Source of the DNA: Halomonas sp. GT
GTDB lineage: Bacteria; Pseudomonadota; Gammaproteobacteria; Pseudomonadales; Halomonadaceae
Direction: 5' to 3'
Length of the DNA stretch: 64,000 bases
Assembly: GCF_002082565.1 (NCBI RefSeq)
Contig: NZ_CP020562.1
Coordinates: 2,294,001-2,358,000, forward strand
Part shown: positions 24,201-33,767 of the stretch, in pieces
How the letters are laid out: each line of letters starts with the position of its first letter
How positions within the stretch are numbered: position 1 is the stretch's first letter
Position numbers and translations under genes: made by a program
The notes under the pieces: model-generated
What the model was told of the DNA's origin: nothing
Database searches by the model: none
Seen by the model: the letters and a program-made list of their open reading frames with translations, nothing else

Positions 24201-25121
24201 ATGACTTCCCATTGGATACTTGGCCCTGGGGCCATTGGTCGCCTGTTGGCGCATTCGCTTTCACCTTTCTCTGACACCACTTTGATTGGCCGACGTGCAC
24301 TGCCTGAACAACAACGCCTGACCACCCCTGAAGGTGAAGAGCGAATTCAGCGGCTAGCGAGCGTTACAGTTGCCGAGCTGACCTCTCATCCGCTCCCTGC
24401 GCCTGGGTTCGTGCATATCACGACCAAAGCCATGGCTGCCGAGGCGGCGCTTGCCAGCATTGCTGATATGGTTGCGCCCACGACCCCGCTGGTACTGTGG
24501 CAGAACGGTTTTTTGGCACAGCCACGTATTACACAAACTTGGCCGGGGCCAGTGCTGTGCGCAACCACGACTCAGGGTGCTTACATAACTGGCAGTGATG
24601 CTATGGTTCACGCGGGGCGCGGGCCGACGTTTATTGGTGATTTAGATAATCAGCACGCGGGATTGACGGAGGCGATAGCGGCGCTATTGAGTGAGGCAAA
24701 CTTTACCGCCACGCCGGTAGACGATATTCGCCAGCGTTTGTGGCAGAAGCTGGCAGTGAATGCGGCGATCAACCCATGGGTGGCGCTCAATGGCGTGCGC
24801 AATGGTGAGCTGCGTGGTGATGCTTATGCAGGCCGCGTGGAAGCGGTGGTAAAGGAAGTTGCGGCAATTTTAAAGCAGGAAAACATTGCACCACCGAATG
24901 GTGGCGAAGGTGAAGACGCGTGGTTGGCGCTTGTATGGCAGGTGGTGGAGAACACCGCTAACAATAAGGCCTCGATGTTGCAGGATGTTGAGGCCAGACG
25001 CACCACCGAGCGCGGGGCGATTTTAGGGCCGTTGATCGATAGTGCCGAGCACCGTGGGTTGCCGTGTGGGTTGTTGAAGGAGCTCGATAGCCAATTGGCT
25101 AAATTGGAGGCGGAGTTTTAG
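24201..25121 (+). CDS. panE: 2-dehydropantoate 2-reductase (ketopantoate reductase family)
   Basis: A 306-residue NADPH-dependent reductase that converts 2-dehydropantoate to pantoate in coenzyme A synthesis. The N-terminal nucleotide motif LGPGAIGRLLAH is at 7-18, the catalytic lysine is 183 in RLWQKLAVNAAINPW, and a glutamate at 270 ends the MLQDVEARRTTE block. The family also includes paralogues of other function, so the symbol is likely but not certain. The usual TEID reads TERG here. Confidence 0.82.
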   Translation: MTSHWILGPGAIGRLLAHSLSPFSDTTLIGRRALPEQQRLTTPEGEERIQRLASVTVAELTSHPLPAPGFVHITTKAMAAEAALASIADMVAPTTPLVLWQNGFLAQPRITQTWPGPVLCATTTQGAYITGSDAMVHAGRGPTFIGDLDNQHAGLTEAIAALLSEANFTATPVDDIRQRLWQKLAVNAAINPWVALNGVRNGELRGDAYAGRVEAVVKEVAAILKQENIAPPNGGEGEDAWLALVWQVVENTANNKASMLQDVEARRTTERGAILGPLIDSAEHRGLPCGLLKELDSQLAKLEAEF

Positions 25122-25163
25122 GGAACATTTAGTGGCTAAAATTATCGCGCGCTAAAGCGCCCT

Positions 25164-25180
25164 CCCTTCATCAGGAAGGG
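25164..25180 (+). terminator. Short hairpin behind panE
   Basis: CCCTTC/GAAGGG with a 5-base loop, followed by GCTGCTTTCT, between the convergent panE and GST genes. Confidence 0.4.
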
Positions 25181-25192
25181 CTGCTTTCTACA

Positions 25193-25825
25193 TCACGTTA
25201 CAGGGATCATCACTACGTTCTGAAAGGCGGGGCGTTCTGCAAGCTGTTGGTACCAGCGCTCCAGATTGGGCCGCCGCTGCCAGGTTAACCCGCTATTCCA
25301 TAGGTTATAGATAAACGGCGCTACGGCGATGTCGCCGAGGCCAAATTCATCGCCGGAAAGCCATGATTGGCTTTGGTTTGCCAGCACGTTATCTAGCAGC
25401 TCGAATAACCTTTCGCAGGCTAGTATTCCGGCATCAATAGCGTTGTTATCGCGCTCTTGCGGCGGTGTTCTTACGTACCCCAACAAAATAACGCGGTGTT
25501 TGGGTGAAAGTGTATTGTTCGCCCAGTCCATCCATTTTTCTGCCTGGGCGCGCTTAGCGGGGTCATCTATCCATAAATTACCTTGGCCATACTGTGCGGC
25601 TAGGTAGCGAATAATAGTATTGGATTCCCATAACACGCTTTCGGTGGCGTCGTCTTTGAGTAGCGGCACCAGCCCATTGGGGTTCATGGCCAAGTACGCG
25701 GGGGTATTGTTGATCCCATGCTCCAGTCCTGCTGGAATTTGCTCAAACGGCAATTCGAGCTCCTCCAACACCCAGCGCACCTTTTTCACGTTGGTCGAGT
25801 TGTTGCGACCCCAAAGCGTAATCAT
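25193..25825 (-). CDS. Glutathione S-transferase family protein
   Basis: A 210-residue glutathione S-transferase. The thioredoxin-like N-terminal domain begins [20 protein letters not shown], with the cis-proline segment NPNGLVPLL and the ES.TI motif ([12 protein letters not shown]); a helical C-terminal domain follows. The ATG at 25825 is chosen because it starts the first beta strand of the fold; the open frame extends upstream without homology. The substrate is unknown. Confidence 0.88.
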   Translation of the reverse strand: MITLWGRNNSTNVKKVRWVLEELELPFEQIPAGLEHGINNTPAYLAMNPNGLVPLLKDDATESVLWESNTIIRYLAAQYGQGNLWIDDPAKRAQAEKWMDWANNTLSPKHRVILLGYVRTPPQERDNNAIDAGILACERLFELLDNVLANQSQSWLSGDEFGLGDIAVAPFIYNLWNSGLTWQRRPNLERWYQQLAERPAFQNVVMIPVT

Positions 25826-26022
25826 GGCAGTCCTCGTGTATGAGCATTTTCTTTGAGTTTGCCCGTCCTTGAGGCCGAAGACAAACTGTGGCTTTAGTGG
25901 GATAGCTGGGGCGGCTTCGCCGCCCTTTCGCGGGTGCCTCGTATTGCTCGTTTCTCGCAAAACTCGTTACCACGCGCTACACCACCACGTGCTCCTCACC
26001 ATTTTCCATTCACGCCTTACCC

Positions 26023-26916
26023 TCACTCCTTATCTTGATAAAACTGCAGCAGGCTGGAGAAGTCGAGTTTGCCGTTGCCACCTGCTTTATGCAGGGTGAA
26101 TAGCGAACGTGCCGCGGAGCCCATGGGTACCGGTGAGGCGCTTTGTTGGCTAACATCCATAGCGAGGCCCAAGTCTTTAATCATCAGGTCTACTTGGAAG
26201 CCGCCTTGATAGCCTTTCGAGGCAGGGGCATTTTCCATCACGCCGGGGTATGGGTTGTAAACATTCAGCGCCCAGTTCCCCCCAGAGCTTTGCTTCATAA
26301 TTTCGGACAGTACTGCAGGGTCCAGGCCGTTTTTAACGCCCATATTGATCGCTTCGCAGGTGCCCGCCATCAGGATGGAAAGCAGCATGTTGTTGCACAC
26401 TTTCGCCACCTGCCCTGCGCCGTGGTCGCCGGCGTGGAAGATATTCTTACCCATCACATCAAGGACGGGCTTGGCCTGTTCAAATTGTGCTGTGCTACCG
26501 CCAACAATAAAGGTGAGCGTGCCCGCTTGAGCTCCGCCTACCCCGCCAGATACAGGCGCGTCGACAAAGCCAACGCTTTTTTCAGCGCCAGCGGCAGCAA
26601 CGCTGCGGGCGGTATCCGCATCAATGGTAGAGCAGTCAATCACCAATGCGCTCTTTTTAATGACATCAAACAGCGGCTCGTCGCCATCCACATACAGCCC
26701 ACGCACGTGCTTGCCTGCGGGTAGCATGGAAATAATAAAATCTGCATCGGTGGCTGCTGCTTTTGCAGAGGCCGCTACTTCACAGCCTTGAGATTTCGCT
26801 GTTTCCAACGCTTGTTCAGAAAGGTCAAACGCGCGAACGTTAAAGCCCGCTTTCGCCAAGTTGGCCGCCATGGGGCCGCCCATATTGCCTAAACCGATAA
26901 ACGCGACGGTGGTCAT
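26023..26916 (-). CDS. mmsB: 3-hydroxyisobutyrate dehydrogenase
   Basis: A 297-residue NAD-dependent dehydrogenase oxidising 3-hydroxyisobutyrate to methylmalonate semialdehyde in valine breakdown. Visible are the nucleotide motif FIGLGNMGGPMAANL at the N-terminus, the substrate motif DAPVSGGVGGAQAGTL, and the catalytic lysine in GAGQVAKVCNN. The start at 26916 places the nucleotide-binding strand first. It is the last gene of a minus-strand operon with a 3-hydroxyisobutyryl-CoA hydrolase and an acyl-CoA dehydrogenase. The next enzyme, mmsA, is not in the window. Confidence 0.93.
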   Translation of the reverse strand: MTTVAFIGLGNMGGPMAANLAKAGFNVRAFDLSEQALETAKSQGCEVAASAKAAATDADFIISMLPAGKHVRGLYVDGDEPLFDVIKKSALVIDCSTIDADTARSVAAAGAEKSVGFVDAPVSGGVGGAQAGTLTFIVGGSTAQFEQAKPVLDVMGKNIFHAGDHGAGQVAKVCNNMLLSILMAGTCEAINMGVKNGLDPAVLSEIMKQSSGGNWALNVYNPYPGVMENAPASKGYQGGFQVDLMIKDLGLAMDVSQQSASPVPMGSAARSLFTLHKAGGNGKLDFSSLLQFYQDKE

Positions 26917-26946
26917 TTTTATTGTCCTTATTCGAAAATTGACGGA

Positions 26947-26984
26947 GAAATGGGTTGAAGAAATGGGTTGAAGAAATAGATTAA
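26947..26984. repeat. 13-base tandem repeat between two valine genes
   Basis: Two exact copies of GAAATGGGTTGAA and a degenerate third, in the 64-base gap between the hydrolase and mmsB. It may alter spacing between the genes. Confidence 0.6.
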
Positions 26985-28096
26985 CGAAGATCTGCCAGAG
27001 GACTCTTTTCCCACGGCGAAACCAGCAGCTCATCGATAAAGGTTTGTTCTACTGATGCGACATCTGGGTATTTCCACGCAGGCTGGCCATCCTTATCGAC
27101 TAACAGCGCACGCACGCCTTCGGGGAATTCCTGATGGCGGCAACACTGTACTGAAAGCGCCAACTCAAACTGAAACACCTCAGCCAACGACATGTGCTTG
27201 GCGCGCTTTAGCTGCTCATCAATCAGCTTCACTGATACGGGGCTACCGTGGGAAAGCGTTTTCTGCGCTTTGCTGAACCATTTGTCGTCGCTGCTAACTG
27301 CCAGCACAGCATCCACGGCTTGCTCAACCGTGTCGTGATCCATTAGCTCACGAATCAATGCGGCGGATTTGTGAACCGGCGATTCCAGCTCGGCAAATAC
27401 CTCTTGAGAGGCTTGTTCAAATTCACGCAGCACACTGTTAACCACACCATGGGCGTCCGTTTGATTTCCTTCACCCCAGGTTGCGTCCATCAGCTGTTGA
27501 GCCATAGCTGCGCGGTAATGACTAGCGATCGCGCGATCCGCAAGGCCCAGGTGAACAGCATCTGGCGCGTTAATTTGGCTGCCGGTCATAGCTAGAAAGC
27601 GTCCGGTGCCGTTGGGCAAGCGATTTAAGAACCAGCTCGCGCCTACGTCTGGATAAAGGCCAATCGTTACTTCTGGCATCGCCAGACGGGAGGTTTCCGT
27701 TACGATTCGGTGGCTGCTACCGCTAAGCAGCCCCATACCACCTCCCATTACAATACCGCTGCCCCAGCAAATGACCGGCTTGGGATAGGTGTGAAGCAGA
27801 TAATCTAGGCGGTACTCGTGTTCAAAGAAGCGCTCTGGGAAATCTGGTTCGCCGTCTCCTTTGATCGCTTTATACAAATTGACGACATCGCCCCCTGCGC
27901 AAAACGCTTTTTCACCAGCGCTATCCAACAGAACAGCAACGACTCGCTCGTCGGTTTGCCACGCGGTCAAGCGCGGCAGAATCTCTTCAATCATCTCCAA
28001 CGTCAGGGCATTCAGTGAACGCTCGGCGTTAAGCGTGATCTCGCCAATAACATGGCCATCTTGGGTGGCGTGTTCAGCAAACAGTACGCTACTCAT
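26981..28096 (-). CDS. 3-hydroxyisobutyryl-CoA hydrolase (crotonase fold)
   Basis: A 371-residue crotonase-superfamily protein of the long form typical of 3-hydroxyisobutyryl-CoA hydrolase, which releases free 3-hydroxyisobutyrate in valine degradation. Oxyanion-hole segments KAFCAGGDV and GIVMGGGMGL are present, followed by the LAMPEVTIGLYPDVGASWFL block with the catalytic Glu/Asp pair. Position between an acyl-CoA dehydrogenase and mmsB supports this over enoyl-CoA hydratase, which is normally about 260 residues long. Confidence 0.9.
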   Translation of the reverse strand: MSSVLFAEHATQDGHVIGEITLNAERSLNALTLEMIEEILPRLTAWQTDERVVAVLLDSAGEKAFCAGGDVVNLYKAIKGDGEPDFPERFFEHEYRLDYLLHTYPKPVICWGSGIVMGGGMGLLSGSSHRIVTETSRLAMPEVTIGLYPDVGASWFLNRLPNGTGRFLAMTGSQINAPDAVHLGLADRAIASHYRAAMAQQLMDATWGEGNQTDAHGVVNSVLREFEQASQEVFAELESPVHKSAALIRELMDHDTVEQAVDAVLAVSSDDKWFSKAQKTLSHGSPVSVKLIDEQLKRAKHMSLAEVFQFELALSVQCCRHQEFPEGVRALLVDKDGQPAWKYPDVASVEQTFIDELLVSPWEKSPLADLR

Positions 28097-28116
28097 TCCA
28101 TTGTCCTTGTGGTTGG

Positions 28117-29271
28117 CTACAGCTCAGAGGCACCATCAGAGAGCACACGGCGGGAAATAATCAGTCGCATGATTTCGTTAGTTCCTTCCAGAATACGGTG
28201 TACACGGGTGTCACGCACATAGCGCTCCATCGGGTACTCTTTAATGTAGCCGTTGCCACCATAGAGCTGAAGCGCCTCATCACACACCTTGAAGCCGACA
28301 TCTGTCGCAAAGCGCTTAGCCATGGCGCAATAGGTGGTGGCATCTGGGTGACCAGCATCCAGCTTTGTGGCTGCCATGCGCACTAACTGGCGAGCCGCGA
28401 CAAGCTCGGTAACCATATCCGCCATACGGAACTGAAGCGCTTGGAAGTCTGCCAGGCGCTTACCAAACTGCTTACGCTCCAGCATATATTCGCGGGCTTT
28501 GTTGATCGCCTGCTGGGCGGTGCCGATTGAGCAGGTGGCGATATTGATACGTCCGCCATCCAGCCCTTTCATGGCAATTTTGAAGCCGTCGCCTTCGTTA
28601 CCTAACAGGTGGTTGGCAGGCACACGCACATCTTCAAAAGTAATCATGCGGGTTGGCTGGCTGTTCCAGCCCATTTTGTCTTCTTTACGGCCGTAGCTAA
28701 TGCCGCTTGCTTTGGCATCAACCGCGAAGGCAGAAACACCGCTGGGCCCTTCACCCCCGGTACGCGCCATCACCACCAAAAAGTCGGTACTGCCCGCGCC
28801 TGAGATAAACATCTTGCTGCCGTTGAGTACGTAGTCATCGCCATCACGCTTGGCCGTGGTTTTAAGCGAAGCCGCATCCGAGCCTGAGTTGGGTTCAGTT
28901 AAGCAGTAAGAGCCCAACAACTCGCCTGTGGCGAGCTTTTCGCCCCACTGCTCCACTGCTTCCGGCGTGCCGAAGTCGGCCAGCATCCACGTCACCATGT
29001 TATGAATAGTGAGATAGGCGGTGGTTGAGGTACAGCCCATGGAAAGCTGCTCAAAAATAATGCTGGCATCCAAACGGGAAAGACCAAGCCCACCAACGCT
29101 TTCTGGTGCGTACAGTGAGCAAAAACCTAACTCACCCGCTTTGCGGATGACATCAACAGGAAAGAAGGATTCAGCGTCCCACTGTGCAGCGTGGGGTTCT
29201 AACTCGTTCTGGGCGAATGCCCGAGCCATATCGGAAAAGGCAACCTGGTCTTCACTTAACTCAAAATTCAT
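28117..29271 (-). CDS. Acyl-CoA dehydrogenase, probably isobutyryl-CoA dehydrogenase
   Basis: A 384-residue FAD-dependent acyl-CoA dehydrogenase. It has the CLTEPNSGSDAASL FAD/substrate motif, the MGWNSQPTR block and a C-terminal EGTNEIMR whose first glutamate is the likely catalytic base (near residue 361), as in short/branched-chain dehydrogenases. It is first in an operon with valine-pathway enzymes, pointing to isobutyryl-CoA. The start at 29271 (MNFELSEDQ) is preferred to an in-frame ATG at 29310. A LiuR-type palindrome lies 132 bases upstream. Confidence 0.88.
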   Translation of the reverse strand: MNFELSEDQVAFSDMARAFAQNELEPHAAQWDAESFFPVDVIRKAGELGFCSLYAPESVGGLGLSRLDASIIFEQLSMGCTSTTAYLTIHNMVTWMLADFGTPEAVEQWGEKLATGELLGSYCLTEPNSGSDAASLKTTAKRDGDDYVLNGSKMFISGAGSTDFLVVMARTGGEGPSGVSAFAVDAKASGISYGRKEDKMGWNSQPTRMITFEDVRVPANHLLGNEGDGFKIAMKGLDGGRINIATCSIGTAQQAINKAREYMLERKQFGKRLADFQALQFRMADMVTELVAARQLVRMAATKLDAGHPDATTYCAMAKRFATDVGFKVCDEALQLYGGNGYIKEYPMERYVRDTRVHRILEGTNEIMRLIISRRVLSDGASEL

Positions 29272-29402
29272 GGCAAATCTCCGCAGCATGCTTCGCTGAA
29301 CAGCCTGCAATCAGGCTGGTAACTTAGCGTTTGCTATTATCTTTATTAGTCATTGGCGTCATTGGCAATTGTCTTGACGGGAAATTATCTTTACTGGCAA
29401 CG

Positions 29403-29418
29403 TTGACGTTTACGTTAA
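29403..29418. promoter_or_regulatory. LiuR-type operator before the valine operon
   Basis: TTGACGTTTACGTTAA, an imperfect palindrome sharing the TT.ACGTT..ACGT.AA pattern with the perfect site before liuR at 34832-34847. It is placed to control the acyl-CoA dehydrogenase operon. The pattern is seen; binding by the MerR-family regulator is inferred from known liu regulons. Confidence 0.6.
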
Positions 29419-29489
29419 CTTATATTCTTACCCTGAATGGTGCAACTGCTTACCCCACTACCTTTGGCGTAGAGGCATGGTTTGGGCAG

Positions 29490-29513
29490 AAAAAAGGGTG
29501 CCCTAGGGCACCC
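29490..29513 (-). terminator. Intrinsic terminator behind the liv operon
   Basis: Perfect GC-rich hairpin GGGTGCCC/TAGGGCACCC followed on the minus strand by six T residues, 20 bases behind the livM stop. Confidence 0.85.
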
Positions 29514-29532
29514 AAACATCGGACAGAACCGG

Positions 29533-30525
29533 TTATTTGAAATTTTTGCGATACATTTTAGTAAGCTCGCCCACGATGCCACTGCGAAAGCTAAGTACGC
29601 AGACAACAAAGATAATACCCAGAATAACGCTTACCCAGTTACCCAGCGGCGACTGTGCCAAAATGTGCTGCAGGCTAACGACAATACCTGCCCCCATAAG
29701 GGGGCCAAGCAATGTGCCTACCCCGCCCAGCAGCGTCATTAAGATAACTTCACCGGACATATGCCAGTGCGCATCGGTTAACGACGCCAGCTGGAACACA
29801 ACAGTTTTGGTAGAGCCTGCTAACCCGGCCAACGCCGCAGAGAGCACAAACGCCAGCAGTTTGTAAGCATCAACGTTGTAGCCCAGCGAAATAGCACGCG
29901 GTTCATTTTCACGAATCGCTTTCAGCACCTGCCCAAAGGGCGAATGCACCGTGCGCTGGATCAGCGCAAACCCAAATAAGAAGATGGCAAACACGAAGTA
30001 ATACATCGCCAAATTACTACGTAGGCTAATTAACCCAAACAGATCGCCACGAGGCACGCCGTGCAAACCATCTTCACCACCAGTGAACGACGACTGAACA
30101 AAGACGAAGAACATTAGCTGAGCAAGGGCGAGTGTCACCATTGCAAAGTAAATTCCTTGACGACGTATAGACAGCATGCCGAAAAAGGCACCCAGCAGTG
30201 TCGCCATTAGCGTACCCGCGATAATCCCCATTTCAGGTGTCAGGCCTGGATAGCTTGCCAATAAGTAGCCGGTAACATAACCACCAGTGGCTAAAAATGC
30301 TGCGTGACCGAACGAGAGCAACCCCGCATAGCCCAACAACAGATTAAAGGCGCAGGCAAAAAGCGCGAAACATAGAATTTTCATTAGAAAAACGGGATAG
30401 GCCAAAAAAGGAGCCACTAACCCGACCACCAGGAGCGCAAGATAAAACATATTGCGGCGCATTCTGGCCCGTTTCTGCCGTTCTTGTACGGCTGATGGTG
30501 CATTGAGTGCTTGAGAGTCTGCCAT
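29533..30525 (-). CDS. livM: Branched-chain amino-acid ABC transporter permease LivM
   Basis: A 330-residue integral membrane subunit of the LivM family, with about ten hydrophobic segments. The conserved GYAGLLSFGHAAFLATGGYV motif is near residues 65-84, and the cytoplasmic IRENEPRAISLGYNVDAYKL loop contacts the ATPases. It starts two bases behind the livH stop, so the permeases are translated together. Confidence 0.93.
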   Translation of the reverse strand: MADSQALNAPSAVQERQKRARMRRNMFYLALLVVGLVAPFLAYPVFLMKILCFALFACAFNLLLGYAGLLSFGHAAFLATGGYVTGYLLASYPGLTPEMGIIAGTLMATLLGAFFGMLSIRRQGIYFAMVTLALAQLMFFVFVQSSFTGGEDGLHGVPRGDLFGLISLRSNLAMYYFVFAIFLFGFALIQRTVHSPFGQVLKAIRENEPRAISLGYNVDAYKLLAFVLSAALAGLAGSTKTVVFQLASLTDAHWHMSGEVILMTLLGGVGTLLGPLMGAGIVVSLQHILAQSPLGNWVSVILGIIFVVCVLSFRSGIVGELTKMYRKNFK

Positions 30526-30527
30526 GG

Positions 30528-31415
30528 TTATGCCTCCTTACCGAACAGCCCAGCGGGGCGTAACATGAGCACCAATATCATCACCAAGAAGATCACGGTA
30601 TTGGAGGCCTCGGGGTAATACACTTTGGTTAAGCCTTCGATGATGCCCATACCCAGCCCAGTGAGAATCGCACCCAGAATAGACCCCATCCCACCAATGA
30701 CGACCACCGCAAACACAACAATCAGCAGACTTGACCCCATGGTAGGTGAAACAGGATACAGCGGTGCTGCCAGGACGCCTGCAAAGGCAGCTAGCGCTAC
30801 GCCGAACCCGTAGGTCAATGTTATTAACAGTGGTACGTTTACCCCAAATGCTTGCATTAGCTGGGAGTTTTCAGTTCCCGCCCGTAGATAAGCGCCCAAC
30901 CGGGTGCGCTCAATCATAAACCACGTAAATAGGCACATGGCCAATGCCGCTACCAACACCCAGGCACGGTAGGTAGGTAGGAACATGAAGCCTAAATTCA
31001 GGCCGCCTTGTAGCACTTCCGGGGTCGAGTAACGCGCCCCCGAAACGCCGAAGAAGTTAACCAGCGTACCTTCAAAAATTAGCGCTAGCCCAAAGGTGAG
31101 CAGCAGTCCATAAAGGTGGTCCAGATGGGCAATGCGACGCAGCAAAAAGCGCTCCATCAGCATGCCAAAGCCACCGACTACCAGCGGCACCAGAAACAAC
31201 GCCAGCCAATAATTGATACCTAAATAGCGAAAGCCTAGCAGTGCGGCGAAGGCTCCCAGCATGTATTGCGCCCCATGGGCAAAGTTGACGATCTTCAGTA
31301 GGCCGAAGATGACCGCCAGGCCCAAACTAAGCAGTGCGTAAAAGGCTCCATTCACAAGCCCAAGCGTTAGCTGGCCCATGAAAACGGCCAATGGCACGCC
31401 GAATATCATCGTCAT
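30528..31415 (-). CDS. livH: Branched-chain amino-acid ABC transporter permease LivH
   Basis: A 295-residue LivH-type permease with about eight membrane segments. The typical LVNGAFYALLSLGLAVIFGL start and KIVNFAHGAQYMLGAF motif are present, and the RAGTENSQLMQAFGVNV loop is the ATPase-coupling region. It forms the transport channel with LivM. Confidence 0.93.
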   Translation of the reverse strand: MTMIFGVPLAVFMGQLTLGLVNGAFYALLSLGLAVIFGLLKIVNFAHGAQYMLGAFAALLGFRYLGINYWLALFLVPLVVGGFGMLMERFLLRRIAHLDHLYGLLLTFGLALIFEGTLVNFFGVSGARYSTPEVLQGGLNLGFMFLPTYRAWVLVAALAMCLFTWFMIERTRLGAYLRAGTENSQLMQAFGVNVPLLITLTYGFGVALAAFAGVLAAPLYPVSPTMGSSLLIVVFAVVVIGGMGSILGAILTGLGMGIIEGLTKVYYPEASNTVIFLVMILVLMLRPAGLFGKEA

Positions 31416-31628
31416 TGTATGACTCTCCTCGCCGCCAAGCGGATAGTAGCGCTTGCCACTATCCCTGCGTGTTGCCTATTTTTAGAAGCGCTTGGAAAAG
31501 CGCTTTTTCAATAACACCCAGCGGGTTATATAAATCGCCGAGTTATCCGACAGTGCCTGAACAACTCGACGATTTAACCGCCTGGTTTCTAAGATCGTAG
31601 GACACTAAGCAATTGTGTTTATCGACCC

Positions 31629-32843
31629 TTAGTTTTGAACCAGTTTGCACTGGCTATCAGCGAGCGGACGGTAGGCTTCATCGGCAGGAATGGTGCTGAG
31701 GATTTGATAAAGATCCCACTCACCAGTTGACTCTTCCGGCGTTTTCACTTGGGCCAGATACATGTCGTGAATCATACGACCATCTTCACGAATAGAGCCG
31801 TTACGCGCAAAGAAGTCTTCAATGGGCATATCAGCCATCTGGGCGCGAACAACTTCAGGGTCATCGGTTCCGGCTGCTTCTACGGCTTTCAGGTAGTGCA
31901 TGGTGCTTGAGTAGATACCCGCTTGAACCATAGTGGGCATACGGCCAACTTCTTCAAAGTAGCGCTCTGACCATTCACGAGAGTCTTCATCCATATCCCA
32001 ATACCAGCCAGTGGTTAACAGCAGACCTTGGGTGGATTCCAAACCTAGCGCGTGAACGTCGTTCAGGAAAATCAACAGACCTGCTAGCTGTTGGCCACTC
32101 TGTGTGAGCCCGAACTGGCTAGCGGTAGTGATCGCATTGACGGTGTCGGCACCGGCGTTAGCCAAGCCTACAATCTTCGCACCAGACCCTTGGGCCTGAA
32201 GGATGTATGAGGAGAAATCACTCGTTGGGAACGGGTGACGTACGCCGCCAACAATTTCGCCACCATTGGCTTCAACCACATTGGTCACATCAGCTTCCAG
32301 CGCATGGCCGAACGCATAATCAGCGGTTAACAGGAACCAGCTGTCGCCGCCCTGCTCTACGACTGCTTTAGCAGTACCGTTCGCCAGTGGGTAAGTATCG
32401 TAAACCCAGTGGATGTGGTTTGGCGTGCAGTGCTCATTGGTAATGCTTGATGCTGCAGAACCCGACACAATGCCCAGGCCATTGTTTTCTTCAAGCACTT
32501 TCGTTACGGCAATAGACACCGAGGATGCCACTAGGCCACCTACCATGTCGACGTTACGCTGGTCGATCCACTCACGTACCGTGTTAGCACCGACGTCGGC
32601 ACTATTACGATCGTCAGCGCTAAAAATTACGATGGGTGAGCCATTAACACTGCCGCCAAAATCAGCAACCGCCATTTCCATGGCTGTTTCGCCACCTGGG
32701 CCAGCGAGGTCACGGTAAGTACCTGACATATCTGCCAAATAACCAATGCGAACTTCGCCATCGCTGATTTCAGCGTGAGCGGTAGAGATTGCCATCGTAG
32801 AGGCAGCGGCAACAGCGATGCTGGCAGTCAGCGTTTTTTTCAT
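31629..32843 (-). CDS. Periplasmic substrate-binding protein for branched-chain amino acids or related compounds
   Basis: A 404-residue type 1 periplasmic binding protein with a signal peptide (KKTLTASIAVAAASTMAISTAHA, cleavage near residue 24). The mature part begins ISDGEVRIGYLADMSGTY, the normal start of LivJ-like proteins. It delivers the substrate to LivHM. The start at 32843 gives the proper signal peptide, rather than an in-frame ATG at 32852. Close relatives are often annotated for urea or amides as well, so exact ligand specificity is open; the neighbouring degradation genes favour branched-chain amino acids. Confidence 0.9.
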   Translation of the reverse strand: MKKTLTASIAVAAASTMAISTAHAEISDGEVRIGYLADMSGTYRDLAGPGGETAMEMAVADFGGSVNGSPIVIFSADDRNSADVGANTVREWIDQRNVDMVGGLVASSVSIAVTKVLEENNGLGIVSGSAASSITNEHCTPNHIHWVYDTYPLANGTAKAVVEQGGDSWFLLTADYAFGHALEADVTNVVEANGGEIVGGVRHPFPTSDFSSYILQAQGSGAKIVGLANAGADTVNAITTASQFGLTQSGQQLAGLLIFLNDVHALGLESTQGLLLTTGWYWDMDEDSREWSERYFEEVGRMPTMVQAGIYSSTMHYLKAVEAAGTDDPEVVRAQMADMPIEDFFARNGSIREDGRMIHDMYLAQVKTPEESTGEWDLYQILSTIPADEAYRPLADSQCKLVQN

Positions 32844-32928
32844 GAAGGTCATGTTCGTCTCCTGGCCCTCAGGGCCTTTGTTGTTGTGTTACGACGTACC
32901 AATGAAGTGCTTATAGAGCGTTTAGTGT

Positions 32929-32969
32929 TGTTAAAACTGAACTGTTAAAACTGAACTGTTAAAACTCGG
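32929..32969. repeat. 14-base tandem repeat before the binding-protein gene
   Basis: Two exact copies of TGTTAAAACTGAAC and a third partial copy, with further degenerate TTAAA units behind, in the 174-base gap between livF and the binding-protein gene. It may affect the leader or mRNA stability. Confidence 0.65.
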
Positions 32970-33017
32970 TTACTAAAACGGGATTGTTAAAGCTCGTTTT
33001 ATTGATCTAGGTTAGCG

Positions 33018-33767
33018 TTATACCCCCAGCATGGTATTGAGATGATCTCGACGTGACGGAAGCTGTGCTGCGCTAATCTCTTCAACAATCTGGCCGTGAT
33101 CCATTACGAAATGACGATCTGCCAGCGGCGCTGCAAAACGGAAGTTCTGCTCCACCAAAACAATGGTCATACCGCGTTCTTTTAACTGGATAAGTACTTC
33201 GCCAAGTTTTTGCACAATAACGGGGGCTAAGCCTTCGGTAATTTCATCGAGCAGCAAAAGCCGCGCACCAGTGCGAAGAATGCGTGCCATTGCAAGCATC
33301 TGCTGCTCACCACCAGAAAGCCGCGTCCCCTGGCTTTTACGACGCTCGTAAAGGTTAGGAAACATGCCGTAGATTTCATCTAGGCTCATTCCGCCAGAGC
33401 GAACCGTGGGCGGAAGCAATAGGTTTTCGTGCACATCCAGGCTTGCAAAAATACCGCGCTCTTCGGGGCAGTAACCAATACCAAGCCTTGGAATATGGTG
33501 GGCCTTCATATTCAGCGTTTCGTTGCCATTAATCACAATCGAGCCAGTACGACGCCCTACCATATTCATAATGGATTTCAGGGTTGTACTACGTCCTGCA
33601 CCGTTGCGACCCAGCAGCGTAACCAACTCTCCACGCTTAACATCAAAGTTCACGCCGTGAAGAATGTGTGATTCACCATAGAAAGCGTGTAGGTCTTGCA
33701 CTCTCAGCATTTCTAACGTCTGGGAATCAGCTAACTCGTTGGCTTCATAGGCTTCAGCGGTATTCAT
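33018..33767 (-). CDS. livF: ABC transporter ATP-binding protein LivF, with Walker A Arg
   Basis: A 249-residue ATPase subunit. The Walker A motif reads GRNGAGRST (residues 53-61), with Arg59 in place of the near-invariant lysine; the signature LSGGEQQMLA and Walker B LLLLDE are standard. The switch histidine region is also present (IVLVEQN). Such Arg variants occur in some LivF-type proteins, and LivG here has a normal lysine. ATP hydrolysis at one of the two sites may therefore be altered. It overlaps livG by four bases. Confidence 0.9.
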   Translation of the reverse strand: MNTAEAYEANELADSQTLEMLRVQDLHAFYGESHILHGVNFDVKRGELVTLLGRNGAGRSTTLKSIMNMVGRRTGSIVINGNETLNMKAHHIPRLGIGYCPEERGIFASLDVHENLLLPPTVRSGGMSLDEIYGMFPNLYERRKSQGTRLSGGEQQMLAMARILRTGARLLLLDEITEGLAPVIVQKLGEVLIQLKERGMTIVLVEQNFRFAAPLADRHFVMDHGQIVEEISAAQLPSRRDHLNTMLGV

